Shown: in pieces, positions 61,666-64,000 of the stretch | How the letters are laid out: each line of letters starts with the position of its first letter | How positions within the stretch are numbered: position 1 is the stretch's first letter | NCBI GenBank assembly: GCA_002787235.1 | Contig: PCWG01000042.1 | Coordinates: forward strand, 474,957-538,956 | DNA: 64,000 nt | From: Nitrospinae bacterium CG11_big_fil_rev_8_21_14_0_20_45_15 | GTDB lineage: Bacteria > Nitrospinota > Nitrospinia > Nitrospinales > VA-1 | Reading direction: 5' to 3' | The notes under the pieces: model-generated | The model's input: only the letters and a program-made list of their open reading frames with translations | Database searches by the model: none | Told to the model about the DNA's origin: nothing | Position numbers and translations under genes: made by a program

Positions 61666-62254
61666 GACAATTCCTCGCAAACAGGTGAAAGGGAAACCAT
61701 TTCATAACTGAAAGTGTCTTTGCCCTTAATTTTGGCAACATGCAAGGTAGTAAGAATGAACAGATTTAGAAACTCTTTAAAAATAAAACCGGGATTTCGA
61801 TTCGTCACTTTCCATTTCCTCCTTGAAATGAAATGATGGGTCATGCTTCTTCACAAATTTCTTGAAAACTTGACTGCAGACTTATTCAGTTGTTTGGGAA
61901 ATTGATGAAAAAGAATTTATGGTTTGGCCCTCCGACCGCTCCATATATGTTTTTTCGGTATTTAAATGATTTTCTTGAGTTAATAATTATTTTCCCGTCG
62001 AATTTATTCGATTTTAATGTAGGGTGGAGCGTTTTCTTTCTTTGTAAAAATGAGTAACCTTCCTGCATATTTCCATTGATTATTCTTCAACTTTTTGTAA
62101 TTTAATGACTTATAAGACTATTGTATAAGCCTATACCAATTGATGATCGTTTGAAAAAAATGCAGAGATTGGGTAGAATAAAAAACATACTGGCTCAAAG
62201 TGATGGTGTGACTTTGGGAAGTTTTAATTACTTCATTAATTTAAGCGAGGATAT
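61666..62254. other. AT-rich intergenic region between divergent flgM and the metal-chaperone gene
   Basis: About 590 bases. Contains a 50-codon ATG frame at 61905-62057 with poor ribosome site and no coding character, and runs of A and T. No tRNA, repeat or FliA-type promoter is evident. Confidence 0.5.
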
Positions 62255-62461
62255 ATGCCTACAGAGACTATCAATGTGGACGGGATGAGCTGTGGACACT
62301 GCGTGCAAACGATTAAAGACGCTGTGGGGGGTATTTCAGCTGTTAAACGCGTGGAAGTGTTACTGGATGAAAAAGAGGTGATCGTGGATTATGAGGGCGG
62401 AGAGGATGTAATAGCTACTGCAAAGGCGGCTATCAAAGAAGCTGGATTTGATATTCTATAA
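62255..62461 (+). CDS. Heavy-metal-associated domain protein (CopZ-like copper chaperone)
   Basis: 68 residues, a single HMA domain. Metal motif G10-M-S-C13-G-H-C16, then TIKDAVGG, VLLDEKEVIVDY and IKEAGFDI. GAGG is 6-7 bases before the ATG. Such proteins deliver Cu(I) to P-type ATPases or act as cytosolic sinks. No copper ATPase is adjacent. Confidence 0.94.
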   Translation: MPTETINVDGMSCGHCVQTIKDAVGGISAVKRVEVLLDEKEVIVDYEGGEDVIATAKAAIKEAGFDIL

Positions 62462-62494
62462 AACTATTTGAAAAGGCGGGTCACTCTTCACACA

Positions 62495-63676
62495 TCAGGA
62501 ATAGAGTTTTCCTATTTTCACCCACAAATGTTTTTCTCGTCCTTCACGCATGATATGTATTTTCACGCGTTTCCCGATTTTAGTTTCTGCGACCATGTTT
62601 TGAAATTTTTTAGAATCTGGAACTTGATCACCGTCGAACTTGATTATAATATCACCGCGCAGTAAGCCAGCCCTTTCCGCAGGGGTTTTCTTCTGAACAT
62701 TATTGACCAGCACACCCGCCACATTTTTGGACAAGCTGAAAGAATCTGCCAATTCAGGGGTCATCGACTGAATTCCGACTCCCAACCATCCGCGATCCAC
62801 ATCCCCATATTTTATCAGTTGTTCACCCACTTGCAGGGCAGTCTCTATAGGAATGGCAAAACCGACACCTGAGCCAAGTTCTGCAACGGCTGTATTGATT
62901 CCGATGATTTGCCCATCAAGATTGATCAATGGACCGCCACTGTTGCCTGGATTGATAGAGGCATCCGTCTGTATGAAATTTTCATAGGTAGCGATTCCCA
63001 AATCATAGCGACTTTTTCCGCTGACCACACCCACTGTTACCGTTCCCTCCAGTCCGTAGGGATTGCCAATCGCCATCACCCATTCGCCAACCTCAAGATT
63101 TTTTGTCGATCCAAATTGCGGGACCGGAAAATCCCGATAAGATGAAACCTTAATCACTGCGAGATCAGATTTGGCATCGACACCAACGATGTCGCCATAC
63201 AAGCTCCTGCCATCCATAAATTTCACCAGCATTTTGTCACTATCTTCGACCACATGGTAATTCGTCAGGATATGCCCCTCTGCATCCATCAAAAGTCCGG
63301 ACCCCAGATTTTCCATAGAGTATTTTTTCGGGGAAAGCTTCTTAACAACCCATTCCTTAACGGCAAGGTACCAAGGCAACTCAGCCCCTGGCTCTAATGG
63401 TGTCCAGTGGGAATTTTCAACCTGTTCCTGTACGCTATTGATGCTGACCACCAGCGGTTTGACGGCTTTGGCATTTTTTATAAACGAATCTTGCAATGCC
63501 AACAGATTTTTATATTCCTGACGGTTGGCAAAAGGACTCACAGGGGGAGCCGACACTTTTTTTACAGATTTGATCCACGCCATATTCAGCATGTCAATGT
63601 TCGGTGCATGCTGAGAAGCTAATACAAAACCGGCAACAAGGGGTATAATGGCTTTCAAATAAACTTTATTAACCAC
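62495..63676 (-). CDS. HtrA/DegP-family serine protease with one PDZ domain
   Basis: 393 residues from a GTG that overlaps the upstream stop by 8 bases, with AGGAG 6 bases before it. An N-terminal signal anchor (about 6-22) is followed by a linker and a protease domain with His141 (NYHVVED), Asp171 (KSDLAVI) and Ser246 (GNSGGP). A single PDZ (about 290-390, GWLGVGIQSMTP, RAGLLRGDIIIKFDG) follows; single-PDZ layout is DegS-like. Likely periplasmic quality control or stress signalling. It is translationally coupled to the methyltransferase gene. Confidence 0.95.
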   Translation of the reverse strand: MVNKVYLKAIIPLVAGFVLASQHAPNIDMLNMAWIKSVKKVSAPPVSPFANRQEYKNLLALQDSFIKNAKAVKPLVVSINSVQEQVENSHWTPLEPGAELPWYLAVKEWVVKKLSPKKYSMENLGSGLLMDAEGHILTNYHVVEDSDKMLVKFMDGRSLYGDIVGVDAKSDLAVIKVSSYRDFPVPQFGSTKNLEVGEWVMAIGNPYGLEGTVTVGVVSGKSRYDLGIATYENFIQTDASINPGNSGGPLINLDGQIIGINTAVAELGSGVGFAIPIETALQVGEQLIKYGDVDRGWLGVGIQSMTPELADSFSLSKNVAGVLVNNVQKKTPAERAGLLRGDIIIKFDGDQVPDSKKFQNMVAETKIGKRVKIHIMREGREKHLWVKIGKLYS

Positions 63677-64000
63677 TTTTCACTCCTGTGTAAAGCGTAA
63701 CAATCCCAAATGTAAGATTTTGAAAAGACACTTGCTTGAAGCCTGCCAATTCCATCATTTGAGTGAAACCCTCACGTTGAGGAAACTGTGAAACAGACTC
63801 TGGCAAGTATTTATATGCACTTTCATGACGTGAAACAAAACGACCAAATACAGGTAAAATAATATCAAAATAGCTTTTATAAATCCATTTTAGAAGCATG
63901 TTTTCAGGCATTGAAAACTCCAGTACAACCATACGACCCTTGGGTCTCAGAATACGCATCATCTCCTTCAAACCGTTTTCAGGTGAAGAAAAATTGCGCA
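63669..64000 (-). CDS. ubiE: UbiE/MenG quinone-biosynthesis methyltransferase, C-terminal part (runs off the right edge)
   Basis: The frame is open to the window edge (110 codons seen). The visible part matches the end of UbiE/MenG: RNF then ENGLKEMMRILRPKGRMVVLEF, FDIILPVFGRFVSRHESAYKYLPES, FPQREGFTQMMELAGF and FGIVTLYTGVKSG. The family methylates demethylmenaquinone or the ubiquinone precursor; which one cannot be told here. The N-terminal SAM-binding motif lies outside the window. Its stop overlaps the htrA start. Confidence 0.9.
   Translation of the reverse strand, partial: RNFSSPENGLKEMMRILRPKGRMVVLEFSMPENMLLKWIYKSYFDIILPVFGRFVSRHESAYKYLPESVSQFPQREGFTQMMELAGFKQVSFQNLTFGIVTLYTGVKSG

Noticed and set aside
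61905-62057. 50-codon ATG frame between flgM and the HMA gene
   Set aside because: Poor ribosome site, strongly AT-driven composition and no domain; not enough to call a gene.

Overview
The window is about 44% GC, densely coded, and fully chromosomal in character; I see no phage, insertion sequence or CRISPR array. The owner is a Gram-negative respiring bacterium. It has lipoproteins and periplasmic proteases, a split cytochrome b/Rieske complex with a large multiheme cytochrome c, haem and cobalamin enzymes, FlgM and type II/IV secretion-type ATPases. Gene content and style fit a Nitrospinota or 'deltaproteobacterial-grade' marine lineage, but that placement is an inference. Several core genes start at TTG behind good Shine-Dalgarno sites.

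Layout, left half. Positions 1-2533 (minus): a truncated lipoprotein and an MscS-like membrane protein. 2905-3454 (minus): initiator tRNA and a 2[4Fe-4S] ferredoxin. 3679-8059 (plus): a tightly overlapping operon of a membrane-anchored solute-binding protein, a trypsin-like protease and an FHA membrane protein. 8158-13586: cobalamin adenosyltransferase, arginine decarboxylase, inositol-monophosphatase family enzyme, mnmA and rsmD. 13869-14538: tRNA-Gln and tRNA-Glu flanking a small membrane protein. 14891-20716 (plus): Rieske protein, cytochrome b6-like protein, subunit IV-like protein, an octahaem coiled-coil cytochrome c and two small membrane proteins. 20769-24887: a pentapeptide/class III cyclase-like protein, metF, a formylglycine-generating-enzyme-like protein and a leucine-rich repeat protein. 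25111-33275 (plus): proA, an M50 protease, a candidate structured RNA, a TolC-like protein, dprA, topA and trmFO.

Layout, right half. 33322-43678 (minus): two tandem GAF-GAF-secretion ATPase paralogues, then parC-parE. 44207-46048 (plus): mrp, a DUF971 protein and a small Cys-rich protein. 46219-47151 (minus): a CPBP-like membrane protein and a small partner. 47442-52962 (plus): rpiB, glyA, nrdR, then ccsA-like, hemA and hemC. 52997-57142: a REC-GGDEF regulator, a Glu/Leu-type dehydrogenase, nadC, an unknown protein and a DUF1566 protein. 57358-58219: a zinc-ribbon protein and a pilin-like protein. 58282-60644 (minus): two DUF1538 membrane proteins, a PII-like protein and a CBS-pair protein in one probable operon. 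60805-64000: a second leucine-rich repeat protein, flgM, a copper-chaperone-like protein, an HtrA protease and a truncated UbiE/MenG methyltransferase.

The most distinctive units are the octahaem cytochrome b complex locus, the DUF1538-DUF1538-PII-CBS operon, the secretion ATPase pair in which one copy has lost key motif residues, and a 13-bp-closed candidate RNA ending in a U-tract. Two genes have clear coding sequence upstream of any ATG/GTG/TTG start.
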